This document shows positions 1-9,741 of a DNA stretch of 64,000 nt, piece after piece; the first letter of the stretch is position 1, and each line of letters starts with the position of its first letter. The notes beneath the pieces are model-generated. The model was not told the origin of the DNA and did no database searches. It saw only the letters and a list, made by a program, of their open reading frames with translations. The translations under genes and the position numbers were made by a program. This DNA comes from JBEKYD01 sp049511335 (GTDB lineage Bacteria; Acidobacteriota; Terriglobia; Bryobacterales; Bryobacteraceae), in contig JBEKYD010000003.1 of the NCBI GenBank assembly GCA_049511335.1, positions 1 through 64,000 of the forward strand. Direction: 5' to 3'.

Positions 1-1523
1 TCAGTCTGGAAGGCGATGGAAGCACCCTGCGCTTTGAGGTGAGCGACACCGGGGTGGGTGTCGGCGCGGCCAACCGCGAGCAGCTCTTTAAGCCCTTCAC
101 ACAGGCCGATTCCTCCACCACGCGCCGTTTTGGCGGCACCGGTCTGGGCCTGTCCATCGTGCAGCGCATTGTCTCCCTGATGGGCGGCAGGGTGGACTTC
201 GAGAGTCAGAAGGGCCGCGGTTCGAAGTTCTGGTTCTCCGTCCCGCTGGAGAAGCAGGTGGCCGCCGTGCGTGCCGAGCCGCTCTCTCTCGCCGGGCATT
301 CCGTGCTGGTCATCTGCTCCAGCGGCATCGTGCGCGACGTTCTGGGCCGGTTGCTGACGTTCTGGAAGTGCGAGTTTGAAGAAGTCCAGGACTGGGAGGC
401 GGCGCTCGAAAGCCTGCGGCGGAGCGACGGACGGCGGTTCGAAGCCGCGCTGGTGGACGTCAACGGAACGGAGAGCAAAGGCACGGACCTCGCCGCCCGG
501 CTGCGCGGCCGGGAATGGGACGGAATCCCTCTAATCGCCTTGACGCCGCTCGCCAGCGTGGGCGAGGACGACTACTGGCGCGGTCTGGGCTTCGCGGCGA
601 GAGTGGCCAAACCGCTCAAACAGGGGGAGCTTGGCACGTGTTTGGGTAACGTTCTCGGTCTCGCGGAGAGATCGGTGCGGCGAACCTCGAAACGGCCGGA
701 GAGAACGGCGGACCAGCGTTCCCGGCGCGCGGGCTGCCGGCTCCTGGTGGTAGAGGACAATCCCACCAACCAGGAGGTGGCGATGGGGATTCTCGAGACA
801 TTAGGGTATCGGGCCGACCTGGTGGCCGACGGCCGCAGCGCGCTCGAGACCCTGGCGCAGACCGATTACGACCTGGTGCTGATGGATTGCCAGTTGCCGG
901 ACCTGGATGGCTATGAAGCTACCCGGCTGATCCGTTTGGCCACCGGCCCGGTTCGAAACCACCAGGTCCCCGTCATCGCCATGACAGCCCACGCCATGGC
1001 CGGCGATCGGGAGAAGTGCCTGGCGAGCGGAATGGACGACTATCTGACCAAACCGTTCCAGCCAGCCGTGCTGGATGAGCTTTTGGAAAAATGGCTGGTG
1101 GCGCAGCCGGAGGCGCCAGGTAACGCGGTGCCGATGGCGGAGCACTCCAGCCCGGCGGAACAGCAGGCCGCGCCAGCCTTCGATGGCGAGGACCTGGTGG
1201 ACCGAATGATGGGCAATAAAGAGCTGGCGCGCAGCGTGGTTGGAACGTTCCTGTCCGACGTACCGCACCAACTGGCCGCGCTGGCCGATGCTTTGAGCCG
1301 GTCGGATCACGGTGCGGCGCGGCTGGCCGCGCACACCCTGAAGGGGGCGGCGGCGAATGTGGGGGCAACGCAGGTCAGCGCCACGGCCAGACGAATGGAG
1401 TTGCTGGCGAAGGAGGGCGACCTCACGGGTGGGGAAGATCTCATATCGCAACTGGCCACCCAGTGCGACGATTTACGGACCGCCTCGGAGAGATTCTGGA
1501 CCGCCGAAGGGGCGGGCGCATGA
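1..1523 (+). CDS. Hybrid sensor histidine kinase, C-terminal part (truncated by window edge)
   Basis: The reading frame is already open at base 3, so only the C-terminal part of the protein is visible. It starts inside the HATPase domain: the G1 box DTGVGV, the F box LFKPFTQAD and the G2 box GGTGLGL are present. A first receiver-like domain follows and looks degenerate, because the acidic pair at its start is replaced by ICSS. A second receiver is complete, with VVEDN, the phospho-acceptor Asp in LMDCQLPD and Lys in LTKPF. An HPt domain with AAHTLKGAAANVG closes the protein. A multistep phosphorelay His-Asp-His is therefore likely. The sensor region lies outside the window and the signal is unknown. 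The gene is convergent with the comM-like gene. Confidence 0.93.
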   Translation, partial: SLEGDGSTLRFEVSDTGVGVGAANREQLFKPFTQADSSTTRRFGGTGLGLSIVQRIVSLMGGRVDFESQKGRGSKFWFSVPLEKQVAAVRAEPLSLAGHSVLVICSSGIVRDVLGRLLTFWKCEFEEVQDWEAALESLRRSDGRRFEAALVDVNGTESKGTDLAARLRGREWDGIPLIALTPLASVGEDDYWRGLGFAARVAKPLKQGELGTCLGNVLGLAERSVRRTSKRPERTADQRSRRAGCRLLVVEDNPTNQEVAMGILETLGYRADLVADGRSALETLAQTDYDLVLMDCQLPDLDGYEATRLIRLATGPVRNHQVPVIAMTAHAMAGDREKCLASGMDDYLTKPFQPAVLDELLEKWLVAQPEAPGNAVPMAEHSSPAEQQAAPAFDGEDLVDRMMGNKELARSVVGTFLSDVPHQLAALADALSRSDHGAARLAAHTLKGAAANVGATQVSATARRMELLAKEGDLTGGEDLISQLATQCDDLRTASERFWTAEGAGA

Positions 1524-1726
1524 ACCACTCCGGCATGGTCGGCGAGCCGCGACGCGGAAGCGGGTGATTCAGCAGCTTGGCGTCGCGTCCCGAATGCCCG
1601 CGTGGCAGGCTGGTTTTCCTCTCTGGTCGCGTTTAGAATCGGGCACTTGGAGAAAGGAGAGAGTCTCTTTGCACTCCATGAGGAGTCTGGGCGGCCGTCC
1701 AGGCTGGGCCAAGTCCCTCGCCGGTT

Positions 1727-3247
1727 CTAGTTCCAGTAATTCCGGTCCAAACTCCGATACTGAATGGCTTCCGCCAGGTGCTTCGCGGCGATGGTTTCCG
1801 AGCTGGCGATATCGGCGATGGTGCGGGCTACTTTGAGGATGCGGTCGTGGGCGCGGGCGGAAAGGGACATGCGGCGGACGGCCAGTTCCAGGGTGCGCTC
1901 GCCGGAATCGTCTAGTGCGCAGTGTTTGCGGATGGAGCGGCTGGGCAGGCGCGCGTTGGTGCATCCGCGGGTCTGTTGCACGGCGCGGGCCCGGAGCACC
2001 CGCTCGCGGATAGCCGAAGACGGTTCCGCCTTGGCTTCGCCGCGCAGCTCCTGAAACGGCACGGCGGGCACTTCCACGTGAATATCGATGCGGTCGAGCA
2101 ACGGCCCGCTGATCTTGCCCAGGTAATTCTGGATCTGCGCCGGCGTGCAGCGGCACTCGCGCGTGGCGTCGCCATAGAAGCCGCAGCGGCAGGGATTCAT
2201 CGCGGCCACCAACATGAAATTGGATGGAAACGAGAGCGTCATGTTGGCGCGGGCGATGGTGACCGTCCCATCTTCGAGCGGCTGGCGGAGGATCTCCAAG
2301 ACATCGCGCGGGAATTCCGGGAATTCGTCGAGGAACAACACGCCGTTGTGCGCAAGGCTGACTTCGCCCGGCCGTGGCATGCCGCTGCCGCCGCCGGTCA
2401 GCCCGGCATCGGATATGGTGTGGTGTGGCGCGCGAAACGGCCGCTCGCGCATCAGCCCAGCGCCGCTCCCCAACACGCCGGCGATGCTGTGGACCTTGGT
2501 GGTTTCGATGGCTTCGGTAAAGGTCAGGGGCGGCAGAATTCCAGACAGGCGCTTGGCCAGCATGGTCTTGCCGGAGCCCGGAGGTCCGATCATGAGCACG
2601 TTATGACCGCCGGCGGCAGCCACTTCGAGCGCGCGCTTGGCGGTAACCTGGCCGCGTACATCGCGGAAATCCGGCGCGGCAGCGGGTGGCGCGAACTCGG
2701 TTGCATCTTCCACTAACGTGGGCTGGAACTGATCCGGGCGGGTCAGCAGGGCCACGACCTCCGCCAGGTGCCGCACGCCAAATACGCTGACGCCTTTCAC
2801 CACCGCCGCTTCGGCCGCGTTTTCCATCGGCACAATCAGATTCGGAATACCGAGGTCGCGGGCGCAGACGGCTACCGAAAGCATCCCCCGCACCGACCGT
2901 ATGGCGCCATCGAGCGACAGTTCACCCACCACCAAGTGCCGTTCCAGCCCGCGCACCACCCCCATCGCCCCGAGCACGCCCATCGCCATGGGCAGGTCGA
3001 AGCCCGCGCCCTCTTTGCGGAGGTTGGCCGGCGCCAGGTTGATGGTGACGCACCGCGGCGGATAGCCAAACCCGGAATTCATGAGCGCCGATTTGATGCG
3101 CTCCCGGCTCTCCTTCACCGCGACATCCGGCAATCCGACCATCACGAAGTCGCGTACCGACTCGGACCCGTACATATCCACCTCGATATCGATCAGGTGG
3201 GCGTCGATCCCGAACACCGCCGCGCTTTGGGTCTTGAAGAGCGCCAT
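1727..3247 (-). CDS. comM: ComM/YifB-family AAA ATPase (Mg-chelatase-like)
   Basis: A 506-residue protein of the usual length for YifB/ComM. The N-terminal third is the Lon-like ChlI domain, seen in VGLPDVAVKESRERI and INLAPANLRKEG. The middle holds the AAA module with Walker A GPPGSGKT near residue 216 and Walker B LFLDEF. A Cys cluster, CRCGFYGD then ECRC, follows, and the Mg_chelatase C-terminal helical domain ends the protein. In naturally competent bacteria ComM is a hexameric helicase that promotes branch migration of incoming DNA; whether this species is competent cannot be seen here. It stands alone, convergent with the kinase and divergent from the M13 peptidase gene. Confidence 0.95.
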   Translation of the reverse strand: MALFKTQSAAVFGIDAHLIDIEVDMYGSESVRDFVMVGLPDVAVKESRERIKSALMNSGFGYPPRCVTINLAPANLRKEGAGFDLPMAMGVLGAMGVVRGLERHLVVGELSLDGAIRSVRGMLSVAVCARDLGIPNLIVPMENAAEAAVVKGVSVFGVRHLAEVVALLTRPDQFQPTLVEDATEFAPPAAAPDFRDVRGQVTAKRALEVAAAGGHNVLMIGPPGSGKTMLAKRLSGILPPLTFTEAIETTKVHSIAGVLGSGAGLMRERPFRAPHHTISDAGLTGGGSGMPRPGEVSLAHNGVLFLDEFPEFPRDVLEILRQPLEDGTVTIARANMTLSFPSNFMLVAAMNPCRCGFYGDATRECRCTPAQIQNYLGKISGPLLDRIDIHVEVPAVPFQELRGEAKAEPSSAIRERVLRARAVQQTRGCTNARLPSRSIRKHCALDDSGERTLELAVRRMSLSARAHDRILKVARTIADIASSETIAAKHLAEAIQYRSLDRNYWN

Positions 3248-3396
3248 AGCTGAAGTGCAGAACCTCAGGAAAAAGGGAGTGGAACGCTGCTGTGGGTTTT
3301 CTCAGGAGAATTTTCGGGCAGGTCACGGAGCGGCGATTTGAGAAAGAAGCGTGAGTCCAAAGTCCTCCGCTATACTGGACCGAAAGGGAGCAGAGA

Positions 3397-5493
3397 ATGA
3401 ATTCTGAACGCTGCTGGTTAGTGCTGGTCCTCGCACCGGCCTTGTTCGCGCAGGAACGGAACTACACCCCTGTCCCGCCGGATTCGGCCGGCGATCTGCC
3501 CAAGCTGGAGAAATTCGAACCGTCTTTGCTCGATAAATCGAAGGATCCCTGCTCGGATTTCTTCGCCTACACCTGCTCGAAATGGATCGGCGCCCATCCC
3601 ATCCCGCCGGACATGCGCGGCACCAGCGTGGCGCTTCCCCTGTTCCTCTATAACCAGACCATCCTGCGCAACGCCATGGAAAAAGCCGCCGCCAATCCGC
3701 AGGCTACCGGCAGCCAAAAGCAGATCGGGGATTTCTGGCGAAGCTGCATGGACGAGGCCGGCCGGAACGCCAACGGCAAGTCGTGGCTGGCGCCGCACCT
3801 CAAAGTCATCGACGCCATGAAATCCAAACAGGACCTCGCGGCCGTCGTCGCCTACCTCCACCAGAACTTCCCAGCCGCCTGGGAAGGCGACGATAACTCC
3901 ACCCCAGCCGTGTTGTTCGGGTTCGGCCCTACGCAGGACTTGGAGGACGCCTCCAAAATCGTGGCCGAAATCGACCAGGGCGGCATGGCGCTTCCGTCCC
4001 TCGATTACTACCTCGGCGATACCGACCGCTTCAAAGAGTTGCGCGCCAAATACGTCCAACACATCCGCAAGATGCTCGAACTGGTGGGCGAACCCGCGTC
4101 CCAAGCGGCCTCCGGAGCCATCACTGTGATGGAGATGGAGACCGCTCTGGCCAAAGCTTCCATGGACAACGTGACCCGCCGCGACCCGCAAAAAATCTAC
4201 AACAAGCGGACCCTCCAACAGCTCAAAGCCGCCGTTCCCGATTTCGATTGGGACGTCTACCTCAAACGCGCCAGCGCGCCCGCCGTGCCCTTCTACATCG
4301 TCACCCAGCCGCCTTTCCTGGACGCCATCGAGGCACAGATCGAAGCGCGCGGCATAGATGACTGGAAGGCCTACCTGCGTTGGTGGACCATCCACCGCGC
4401 GGCCGCTTCTCTCGGCGACGATTTCCAACAAGCCAATTTCGAATACTTCGGCACGGCCCTTACCGGGACCCCGCAAATGCTTCCGCTCTGGCGCCGCTGC
4501 GTCGGCTCCGCGGACACTTTACTGGGCGAGGCGCTCGGCCAGGCATACGTCGACATCGCCTTCCCACCGGAAAGCAAGGCGCGAGCCAACCACATGGTGG
4601 GCATGGTTCGCCAGGCACTTACCGGCGATATCCGTCAGCTTGACTGGATGAGCGACGCCACTAAGAAACAGGCTCTGGTGAAGCAGGATTCCACCCTCCA
4701 AAAAATCGGATATCCCGATAAGTGGCGCGACTACAGCTCGGTTAAGATCGGACCGTCGAATTACCTGGCCAATCTGAACGCCGCCACTGCTTTTGAATTC
4801 CGGCGCCAGATCGATAAGATCGGCAAGCCGATCGATCGCCTGGAATGGGGCATGACTCCCTCCACCATCAACGCCTACGAAGATCCGCAAATGAACACCA
4901 TCAATTTCCCGGCGGGTATTCTGCAACTCCCCTTCTTCAGCGGCGGCACTGACGATGCGTCGAACTTTGGCGCCATCGGCGCCGTCATCGGCCATGAGGC
5001 CATCCATGGCTTTGACGACCAGGGCCGCAAGTTCGACGAAAAGGGCAACCTTCGCGATTGGTGGACCGCCGAAGACGCCCGCCGTTACGACGAGAAGGAC
5101 AAATGCATTGTCGATCAGTACTCGCAGGAGATCCCCGAATATGGCGTGAAGCAGAAAGGCGAACTTACCGCCGGCGAAGATACCGCCGATAATGGCGGTC
5201 TCCACATCGCCATGCTCGCTCTGGAGAACTTATATAAGTCCGAAGGGAAGCCGCTCGACACTCCCGAAACCGACGGCCTCACCGCCCGCCAGCGCTTCTT
5301 CGCAAGCTGGGCCTTCAGTTGGTGCAGCGACATGCGCCCCGAAGCCGCTCGCAGCCAGGTGCTCAGCAACCCGCATTCGCTCCCGCGCTTCCGCGTGAAC
5401 CGCCCGCTCTCCAACAGCCCCGAGTTCCAGCAGGCTTTCAGTTGCAAGCAAGGCCAACCCATGGTGCATACACCGGCTTGCCGGGTATGGTGA
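3397..5493 (+). CDS. Secreted M13 family (neprilysin/PepO-like) zinc metallopeptidase
   Basis: A 698-residue protein with a short hydrophobic N-terminus ending in LFAQ, read as a signal peptide. The zinc site is intact: HEAIH in VIGHEAIHGFDDQG gives two His ligands and the catalytic Glu, and GEDTADNGG supplies the third ligand. The NAY substrate-binding motif (NAYEDPQMN) and the family's terminal Cys-x-x-Trp (CRVW) are also present, so the full M13 fold is probably retained. Such enzymes cut oligopeptides outside the cytoplasm. The start at 3397 has a good ribosome site (AAAGGGAGCAGAGA). Acidobacteria usually carry several paralogues. It appears monocistronic. Confidence 0.94.
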   Translation: MNSERCWLVLVLAPALFAQERNYTPVPPDSAGDLPKLEKFEPSLLDKSKDPCSDFFAYTCSKWIGAHPIPPDMRGTSVALPLFLYNQTILRNAMEKAAANPQATGSQKQIGDFWRSCMDEAGRNANGKSWLAPHLKVIDAMKSKQDLAAVVAYLHQNFPAAWEGDDNSTPAVLFGFGPTQDLEDASKIVAEIDQGGMALPSLDYYLGDTDRFKELRAKYVQHIRKMLELVGEPASQAASGAITVMEMETALAKASMDNVTRRDPQKIYNKRTLQQLKAAVPDFDWDVYLKRASAPAVPFYIVTQPPFLDAIEAQIEARGIDDWKAYLRWWTIHRAAASLGDDFQQANFEYFGTALTGTPQMLPLWRRCVGSADTLLGEALGQAYVDIAFPPESKARANHMVGMVRQALTGDIRQLDWMSDATKKQALVKQDSTLQKIGYPDKWRDYSSVKIGPSNYLANLNAATAFEFRRQIDKIGKPIDRLEWGMTPSTINAYEDPQMNTINFPAGILQLPFFSGGTDDASNFGAIGAVIGHEAIHGFDDQGRKFDEKGNLRDWWTAEDARRYDEKDKCIVDQYSQEIPEYGVKQKGELTAGEDTADNGGLHIAMLALENLYKSEGKPLDTPETDGLTARQRFFASWAFSWCSDMRPEAARSQVLSNPHSLPRFRVNRPLSNSPEFQQAFSCKQGQPMVHTPACRVW

Positions 5494-5641
5494 GTATAGG
5501 TTGCCAAGGCGCGTGAATCCAAACAGCCGCGCACGGATTGCCAGGAACGGTCGACTACCGTTGTTTCGACTCAGAGAGCTTGAGCCTCGATGAAAAGACC
5601 CAAATAATTGCGAATATGGCATTTTGCGGTACGATCGAGGT

Positions 5642-5860
5642 ATGACGGTTATGCTTGAGGAGGCCTTGCGCCGGATGAAGTCGCTTTCTCCGGACGCACA
5701 GGATGCGATAGCCTCTCAAATCATCGAGACCCTGGACGACGACGAAGCATGGTCGCGCCGTTTCCGGGAGAACCCGTCCGTCCTGCGGTCGTTGGCCCGC
5801 GAAGCTCTGGAGGAACACCGGCGTGGCGAGACTCGGCCTCTTGACGAACTGATCGGATGA
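5642..5860 (+). CDS. Putative antitoxin of a type II RelE/ParE-like pair
   Basis: A 72-residue acidic, helix-rich protein starting MTVMLEEALRRMKSLSP and containing PDAQDAIASQIIETL. This layout is typical of small antitoxins found just upstream of RelE/ParE toxins. A TTG codon 18 bases upstream is in frame, but the ATG at 5642 is preferred because GATCGAGG precedes it. Its stop overlaps the toxin start by four bases (ATGA), so translation is coupled. Function is inferred from size, context and the conserved N-terminal pattern. Confidence 0.72.
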   Translation: MTVMLEEALRRMKSLSPDAQDAIASQIIETLDDDEAWSRRFRENPSVLRSLAREALEEHRRGETRPLDELIG

Positions 5861-6126
5861 ACTCTTTCACCTCGCGGCAATTTCGTCGACTGTACGGCGA
5901 ACTTCCCGAGGAGATAAAATCGCGCGCAAAGCGAGCGTACCGGCTGTTCCGTCACAATCCGGCTCATCCTGGGCTCAACTTCAAACAAGTGGACGAACAG
6001 GAAGCGGTGTATTCCGCCCGAGTCGGCCTCGGCTACCGCGCTCTCGGCCAAATCGATGGTAACGATATAATCTGGTTCTGGATCGGCCCTCACGCGGAGT
6101 ATGATAAGCTGCTGCGACGCCGATGA
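5857..6126 (+). CDS. RelE/ParE-superfamily toxin
   Basis: An 89-residue basic protein. The pattern TSRQFRRLYGELPEEIKSRAKRAYRLF, then AVYSARVGLGYRALG and a final IIWFWIGPHAEYDKLL, is that of RelE/ParE-fold toxins, with a helical start and a beta-sheet core rich in Arg and Tyr. Known relatives either cut mRNA at the ribosome or inhibit gyrase; the sequence alone does not say which. It is coupled to the upstream antitoxin by an ATGA overlap, and no other gene follows before the transcarboxylase block. Confidence 0.75.
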   Translation: MNSFTSRQFRRLYGELPEEIKSRAKRAYRLFRHNPAHPGLNFKQVDEQEAVYSARVGLGYRALGQIDGNDIIWFWIGPHAEYDKLLRRR

Positions 6127-6618
6127 GGGTCCGCGGCTCGGTCGTACGCTTTCCGGGTCCCGCCCGACATTTGTCCTGCTCGCCTGCGCCGCTCGAGATG
6201 GGCAATGCGGCCGGAGCTACTTCCCCATTGAAGCCCGGGGCTGTCCGCCGAGTTGCTGGCCGCGCTGGCTGGCCCTTGCCGCCGCGGTCCGGATCCGGAT
6301 CCGGCTGCGATTCGGGATCGGGGCGCTCACTTATCTTTCGAGAGTTTTGGCGCACTAGGGCACTTATCTTAGGAGCCGACAGCAGCTTGACCTCGGCCCA
6401 ATGCGGTGCGTAGTATGAAATTACAACACATTGTTGATAAGTAACAGAAATCAAAGGGTGAAATGCCCTTGCTATGGGCCATATCGCTCAAGGTCTCTGG
6501 CCCCACTGGCGGCGCACTCCTGGGAAACCAGTCAGTTGCCCCGCTCACCGGTACGGCACATCATGTGCATCTGCAAAATCTCAGAAAGCCCCGACGCTCT
6601 CGAAGGACAATCCCCCAT
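6127..6618. other. 492-base intergenic region upstream of the transcarboxylase block
   Basis: No convincing gene was found. The left half is GC-rich and contains a short direct repeat of CCGGAT. The stretch around 6400-6460 is AT-richer (TATGAAATTACAACACATTG, TTGATAAGTAACAG) and is the likeliest promoter site for the methylmalonyl-CoA operon. A small hairpin, AAGGG-TGAAAT-GCCCTT, sits near 6455-6472. No cobalamin-riboswitch core was recognised. The ribosome site AAGGA at 6604-6608 lies about ten bases before the chosen 5S start. Confidence 0.4.
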
Positions 6619-8130
6619 ATGGCCAAAACTATCGATGTCACCGAACTGATCCTGCGCGACGGCCACCAAAGCCTGATGGCCACTCGCATGGCTCTGGAAG
6701 ACATGATTCCCGCCTGCGCGGATCTGGACGAGGCAGGCTTTTGGTCGCTGGAATGTTGGGGCGGGGCGACCTTCGATGCCTGCATCCGCTTCCTCAACGA
6801 AGATCCCTGGGAGCGTTTGCGCACATTTCGCAAGCTGATGCCCAAGACTCGGCTGCAGATGCTGCTGCGCGGTCAAAACCTGCTGGGCTATCGCCACTAC
6901 GAAGATACCGTGGTGGATCGGTTCGTGGAAAAGGCCGCGGAAAACGGCATAGACGTGTTTCGCGTGTTCGACGCGCTCAACGATATCCGCAATCTCCGCC
7001 GCGCCATCCAAGCCGTGCGCCGCACCGGCAAACACGCGCAAGGCACGATCTGCTACACCGTCAGCCCGCTGCACACGGTGGAAGGCTTCGTCGAAATGGC
7101 CGAGCGCCTGCTCGACCTCGGCTGCGACTCGCTCTGCATCAAAGATATGGCCGCGCTGCTCAAACCGCAGGCCGCTTATGAGCTGGTGAAGGGCATCAAA
7201 GATACCTGCGGCAGCGACGTGCGCGTCCACGTGCATGTGCATGCCACCACCGGCGTCACCATGGTCAGCCTGATGAAGGCCATCGAAGCCGGCGCCGATT
7301 GCGTCGATACCTCCATCAGCTCGCTCAGCCTCGGGCCGGGCCACAATCCCACCGAAAGTTTGGTCGAGATGCTCGAAGGCACGGGTTTCGACACGAAGAT
7401 CGACAAAGCCCGGCTGCTCAAAGTGAGGGATTATTTCAACGGCGTGCGGCCCCGCTACAAGGAATTCCTCAGCAACATCATCGGGGTGGATACGGAAATT
7501 TTCGATAGCCAGATTCCGGGCGGCATGATTTCCAACATGGAAAGCCAGCTCAAGCAGCAAAAGGCCGCCGGCCGTCTGAAGGAAGTGCTGCTCGAAGTGC
7601 CCAACGTCCGCAAGGATGCGGGCTACCCGCCGCTGGTCACGCCATCCAGCCAGATCGTGGGCACGCAAGCGGTATTCAACGTGATGATGGGCCGCTACAA
7701 AGTGCTGACCGGCGAATTTGCGGACCTGATGCTGGGCTACTACGGCGAGACCATCGCGCGGCGCGATCGCCACGTCATTGAGATGGCCAACAAGCAGACT
7801 GGCAAGCCCATCATCGATTGCCGTCCCGCCGATCTGCTGAAGCCCGAGTGGCAGGAGCTGCGCGCCGCGACCCTGGCCTTGGACGGCTCCAACGGGTCGG
7901 ATGAGGACGTGCTCACCTACGCCATGTTTCCGCAGGTGGCGCCGAAGTTTTTCAAAACCCGCGCCCAGGGTCCGAAGAACCTGAGCAAGCGTGCCGATGC
8001 GGAGCCCGCCGCCGAACCGGCTCCCGCGCCGCAGCCGACCCCGGGCGCCAGGCCCGCGGGCGCTGCCATGATCTACGACGTCAAATTCAATGGCCACGAG
8101 CACCGCGTAACCGTGACACCGGCAGAATAG
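6619..8130 (+). CDS. Methylmalonyl-CoA carboxytransferase 5S subunit (oxaloacetate-carboxylating component)
   Basis: A 503-residue protein, close to the about 505 of the Propionibacterium 5S subunit. The N-terminal HMGL-like TIM barrel carries TELILRDGHQSLMATR, LECWGGATFDAC and FRVFDALND, all typical of pyruvate carboxylase, OadA and 5S enzymes; the metal-binding HVHVHATTG follows. The PYC_OADA domain occupies the second half. The 5S subunit moves CO2 between oxaloacetate and biotin. The frame stays open 52 codons upstream, but the ATG at 6619 matches the family start and has AAGGA before it. The C-terminus ends in a Pro/Ala linker plus MIYDVKFNGHEHRVTV, which resembles the strand preceding a biotinyl domain, yet no biotin site follows. 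OadA alpha-like function is the alternative. Confidence 0.9.
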   Translation: MAKTIDVTELILRDGHQSLMATRMALEDMIPACADLDEAGFWSLECWGGATFDACIRFLNEDPWERLRTFRKLMPKTRLQMLLRGQNLLGYRHYEDTVVDRFVEKAAENGIDVFRVFDALNDIRNLRRAIQAVRRTGKHAQGTICYTVSPLHTVEGFVEMAERLLDLGCDSLCIKDMAALLKPQAAYELVKGIKDTCGSDVRVHVHVHATTGVTMVSLMKAIEAGADCVDTSISSLSLGPGHNPTESLVEMLEGTGFDTKIDKARLLKVRDYFNGVRPRYKEFLSNIIGVDTEIFDSQIPGGMISNMESQLKQQKAAGRLKEVLLEVPNVRKDAGYPPLVTPSSQIVGTQAVFNVMMGRYKVLTGEFADLMLGYYGETIARRDRHVIEMANKQTGKPIIDCRPADLLKPEWQELRAATLALDGSNGSDEDVLTYAMFPQVAPKFFKTRAQGPKNLSKRADAEPAAEPAPAPQPTPGARPAGAAMIYDVKFNGHEHRVTVTPAE

Positions 8131-8160
8131 AGCCGAAGCCATCCCGAAGATAGGAGCGAG

Positions 8161-9732
8161 ATGCAAACATTAGAGAAGGCGACAACCAACTCCATGCAGG
8201 CCAAGGTGGAGCAACTCAAAAAGCGGCGCGGCGAAGTGATGCTGGGCGGCGGCGCGGACAAGCTCGAAAAGCAGCGCCGTTCGGGCAAGCTCACCGCCCG
8301 CGAGCGCATCGAAGCTCTCGTCGATGCCGGAAGCTTTGACGAGACCGGCCTGTTCGCCGAACATCGCTCCACCTTGTTCGGCATGGAGGGCAAGAGCATG
8401 CCGGCCGATGGCGTAGTCACCGGCGCAGCCACCGTGGGTGGCCGCCTCGTCCACCTGGCCAGCCAGGACTTCACCGTGGCGGGCGGCTCAGCCGGCGAAG
8501 TGCAATCCATCAAAGTGGCCGAGATCATGGAGCAGGCGCTCAAAACCGGCTCGCCCTTCGTCTTCATCAACGATTCCGGCGGCGCCCGCGTGCAGGAAGG
8601 CATCGACGCCCTCTCCGGCTACGGCAAGGTGTTCTACACCAACGTGATGCTTTCCGGCGCCGTGCCCCAGGTTTCCCTCATCTGCGGCCCTTGCGCTGGG
8701 GGCGCGGCCTACAGCCCCGCGCTCACCGATTTCATCATCCAAACCCGCCAGGCGCAGATGTTCATCACCGGCCCGCAGGTCATCAAGCAGGTCACCGGCG
8801 AGATCGTCACCGCCGAACAGTTGGGCGGCCCGGAAGCCCACATGGTCCGCTCCGGCGTGATTCACTTCGTGGCCGAAGACGACCGCCACGCCGTGCGGCT
8901 CTGCCAGAAGCTGCTGAGCTTCCTGCCCAACAACAACCTGGAAGATCCGCCGCAGCTCGGAGGCGATCCCAACGTCGATCCCAATCCGGCGCTCGAAGAC
9001 ATGGTGCCGGTGGATGGCAAGAAGGGCTACGACGTGCGCCAGGTGATTCTGGCGGTAGTGGATTTCAGCGATTTCCTGGAAGTGCAGTCCGGCTACGCGC
9101 CCAATATCGTAGTCGGCTTTGCGCGCGTCAACGGCCGTTCGGTGGGGGTCATCGCCAATCAGCCCGCGGTCAACGCTGGCGTGCTCGATATCAATTCTTC
9201 CAGCAAAGCGGCGCGTTTGATCCGTTTCTGCAACGCCTTCAACGTGCCGCTCCTGACCTTCGCCGATGTCCCCGGATTCATGCCCGGCGTGGAGCAGGAG
9301 TACGGCGGCATCATCCGCCACGGCGCCAAAATGCTGTTCGCCTATTCGGCCGCTACCGTTCCCAAAATCACCGTGATTCTGCGCAAGTGCTACGGCGGCG
9401 CGTATCTGGCGATGTGCGGCAAGGACCTGGGCGCCGACCGCGTCTTTGCCTGGCCCACCGCCGAAGTGGCCGTCATGGGCGCCGAAGGCGCGGCCGAAAT
9501 CGTTTTCCGAAAAGAAATTCAAGAAGCCGAGAACAAAGCCGAGAAGCGCAAGGAACTGATCGCGCGCTACCGCGACACGTTTTCGAATCCCTACGTGGCG
9601 GCCGGCCGGCGCCTGGTGGACGCCGTGATCGAACCCGCCCTTACGCGGCGGCACGTCGCCCAGGCGCTCGAATACCTGCACACCAAGCGCGAATTGCGGC
9701 CGCCCAAAAAACACGGCCTGATTCCGCTGTAG
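8161..9732 (+). CDS. mmdA: Methylmalonyl-CoA carboxytransferase 12S subunit (acyl-CoA carboxyltransferase)
   Basis: A 523-residue carboxyltransferase, matching the usual 12S/PccB/MmdA length. The N-terminal half has ARERIEALVDAGSFDE and the oxyanion pattern GGARVQEGIDALSGYG; the C-terminal half has the conserved FNVPLLTFADVPGFMPG and RKCYGGAYLAMCGK. The enzyme transfers CO2 between biotin and propionyl-CoA/methylmalonyl-CoA. It lies 30 bases after the 5S gene with a clear ribosome site (TAGGAGCGAG). PccB and MmdA are the same family. Assignment as transcarboxylase 12S rests on the adjacent 5S and biotin carrier genes and the lack of a biotin carboxylase. Confidence 0.93.
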   Translation: MQTLEKATTNSMQAKVEQLKKRRGEVMLGGGADKLEKQRRSGKLTARERIEALVDAGSFDETGLFAEHRSTLFGMEGKSMPADGVVTGAATVGGRLVHLASQDFTVAGGSAGEVQSIKVAEIMEQALKTGSPFVFINDSGGARVQEGIDALSGYGKVFYTNVMLSGAVPQVSLICGPCAGGAAYSPALTDFIIQTRQAQMFITGPQVIKQVTGEIVTAEQLGGPEAHMVRSGVIHFVAEDDRHAVRLCQKLLSFLPNNNLEDPPQLGGDPNVDPNPALEDMVPVDGKKGYDVRQVILAVVDFSDFLEVQSGYAPNIVVGFARVNGRSVGVIANQPAVNAGVLDINSSSKAARLIRFCNAFNVPLLTFADVPGFMPGVEQEYGGIIRHGAKMLFAYSAATVPKITVILRKCYGGAYLAMCGKDLGADRVFAWPTAEVAVMGAEGAAEIVFRKEIQEAENKAEKRKELIARYRDTFSNPYVAAGRRLVDAVIEPALTRRHVAQALEYLHTKRELRPPKKHGLIPL

Positions 9733-9741
9733 AGGCCGCTT

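Noticed and set aside
5319..5622. Extra small genes at the end of the M13 peptidase gene
   Set aside because: The frames overlap the conserved C-terminal CRVW region of the peptidase in other frames and show no pattern of their own.
8161..9732. Propionyl-CoA carboxylase beta subunit with ATP-dependent partner
   Set aside because: No biotin carboxylase gene is present, and a 5S gene lies next to it, so transcarboxylase is the better reading.
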